Positions 63,807-64,000 of a stretch of DNA of 64,000 nt are shown one piece after another (positions within the stretch are counted from its first letter, which is position 1; each line of letters opens with the position of its first letter). Source of the DNA: Pararobbsia alpina (GTDB lineage Bacteria; Pseudomonadota; Gammaproteobacteria; Burkholderiales; Burkholderiaceae); the NCBI RefSeq assembly GCF_902859895.1, contig NZ_CADIKM010000021.1, positions 26,173-90,172 on the forward strand, read 5' to 3'. The notes beneath the pieces were generated by a model. That model saw only the letters and a program-made list of their open reading frames with translations. It ran no database searches and was not told where the DNA came from. Both the position numbers and the translations under genes were made by a program.

Positions 63807-64000
63807 TCAAGGTAGTTGTCGCCTCGACGATTAAATCTCAGGCGGCTTTTCGCTCCTGGTTACTGCGCTGTGGGGCGCCGTCCTGGTTGTCGATGCGATC
63901 CGGGTTCAGGTGCACAGCACGTACGCGCTGCCAGTTGCGCATGCGGCCTTTCCATCGGAGCGGATTGCGCTGCCGTGCAGTCTCGTAGAGTGCCGCGCGT
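63798..64000 (-). mobile_element. End of an IS3-like insertion sequence
   Basis: From about 63807 the sequence (GTAGTTGTCGCCTCGACG) is no longer polymerase-like and resembles IS3-family ends remembered from related elements. The junction lies between about 63795 and 63815; target duplication and the other end are outside the window. Confidence 0.7.
63838..64000 (-). CDS. IS3-family transposase C-terminus (partial)
   Basis: 53 residues visible: RAALYETARQRNPLRWKGRM, then NWQRVRAVHLNPDR and a charged end. The pattern 'A R . R N P . R W . G . . R N W ... V . L N P' is the usual end of IS3-type integrase proteins. Reads off the right edge; catalytic DDE residues are outside. Confidence 0.75.
   Translation of the reverse strand, partial: RAALYETARQRNPLRWKGRMRNWQRVRAVHLNPDRIDNQDGAPQRSNQERKAA

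Larger units (their letters stand above)
30890..64000. mobile_element. Prophage (HK97-type head, lambda-type tail), right end outside window
   Basis: From about 30.9 kb every recognisable gene is phage-type. Late genes are on the minus strand (lysis, tail, head, terminase, HNH). The S24 repressor is also on the minus strand, and early and replication genes are on the plus strand. Base composition drops relative to the host and start codon use changes. The left boundary is placed just after ntrC by gene content; no attachment repeat can be proven because the right end and the integrase are not in the window. The polymerase gene is interrupted by an IS, so the prophage may be defective. Confidence 0.9.

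Overview
The window is a piece of a Burkholderiaceae chromosome, most like Paraburkholderia or Burkholderia. The evidence is high GC, a form I CO dehydrogenase cluster with an RcoM-type CO sensor, and typical neighbourhoods (rnr-rlmB-sirtuin-rpiA, yggX-argA next to hrpA, glnA-ntrB-ntrC). Positions about 30.9 kb to the right end are a prophage.

Host part. 1-5.9 kb: the coxM-coxS-coxL-coxG operon (minus strand) diverges from rcoM. The intergenic region carries two near-identical 36-bp blocks exactly 170 bp apart, good candidates for RcoM operators. 6.2-20 kb: housekeeping genes (GST, thioesterase, tRNA-Leu(CAG), RNase R, RlmB, sirtuin, RpiA, PaiB-like, YggX, ArgA, HrpA). 20-26 kb: a YVTN beta-propeller, a fatty acid hydroxylase family protein, an EI24 membrane protein, a MoaB/CinA-like protein, a TAXI-type receptor and a rhodanese. 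26-30.9 kb: the nitrogen regulon core glnA-ntrB-ntrC. A sigma-54 promoter and an NtrC-type site lie in front of glnA.

Prophage part (about 30.9 to 64.0 kb, running off the right edge). Late genes lie on the minus strand, read right to left: HNH endonuclease, TerS, TerL, HK97-type protease, capsid, portal, connectors, a lambda-type tail (V, G/GT, H, M, L, K, I, J) and a lysis end with holin and spanins but no recognisable endolysin. Early genes lie on the plus strand: a DUF2806 protein, then after a minus-strand S24 repressor and an operator region, a string of small proteins and a T7-like replication set (primase, helicase, ATP ligase, HD hydrolase, DNA polymerase). At about 63.8 kb the polymerase gene is cut by an IS3-like element whose transposase end fills the right edge. 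The integrase and right attachment site are outside the window.

The most unusual signal is translation initiation in the prophage. Four genes (TerS, protease, HNH, DNA polymerase) appear to start at ATA, and two tail genes (L, M) at CTG. Each has a Shine-Dalgarno sequence nearby, and in most of them no ATG, GTG or TTG could supply the conserved N-terminus. The tail chaperone pair G/T also has a canonical A-AAA-AAC slippery heptamer directly before the G stop codon, which opens into the T frame. These are sequence observations; nothing was searched against databases.
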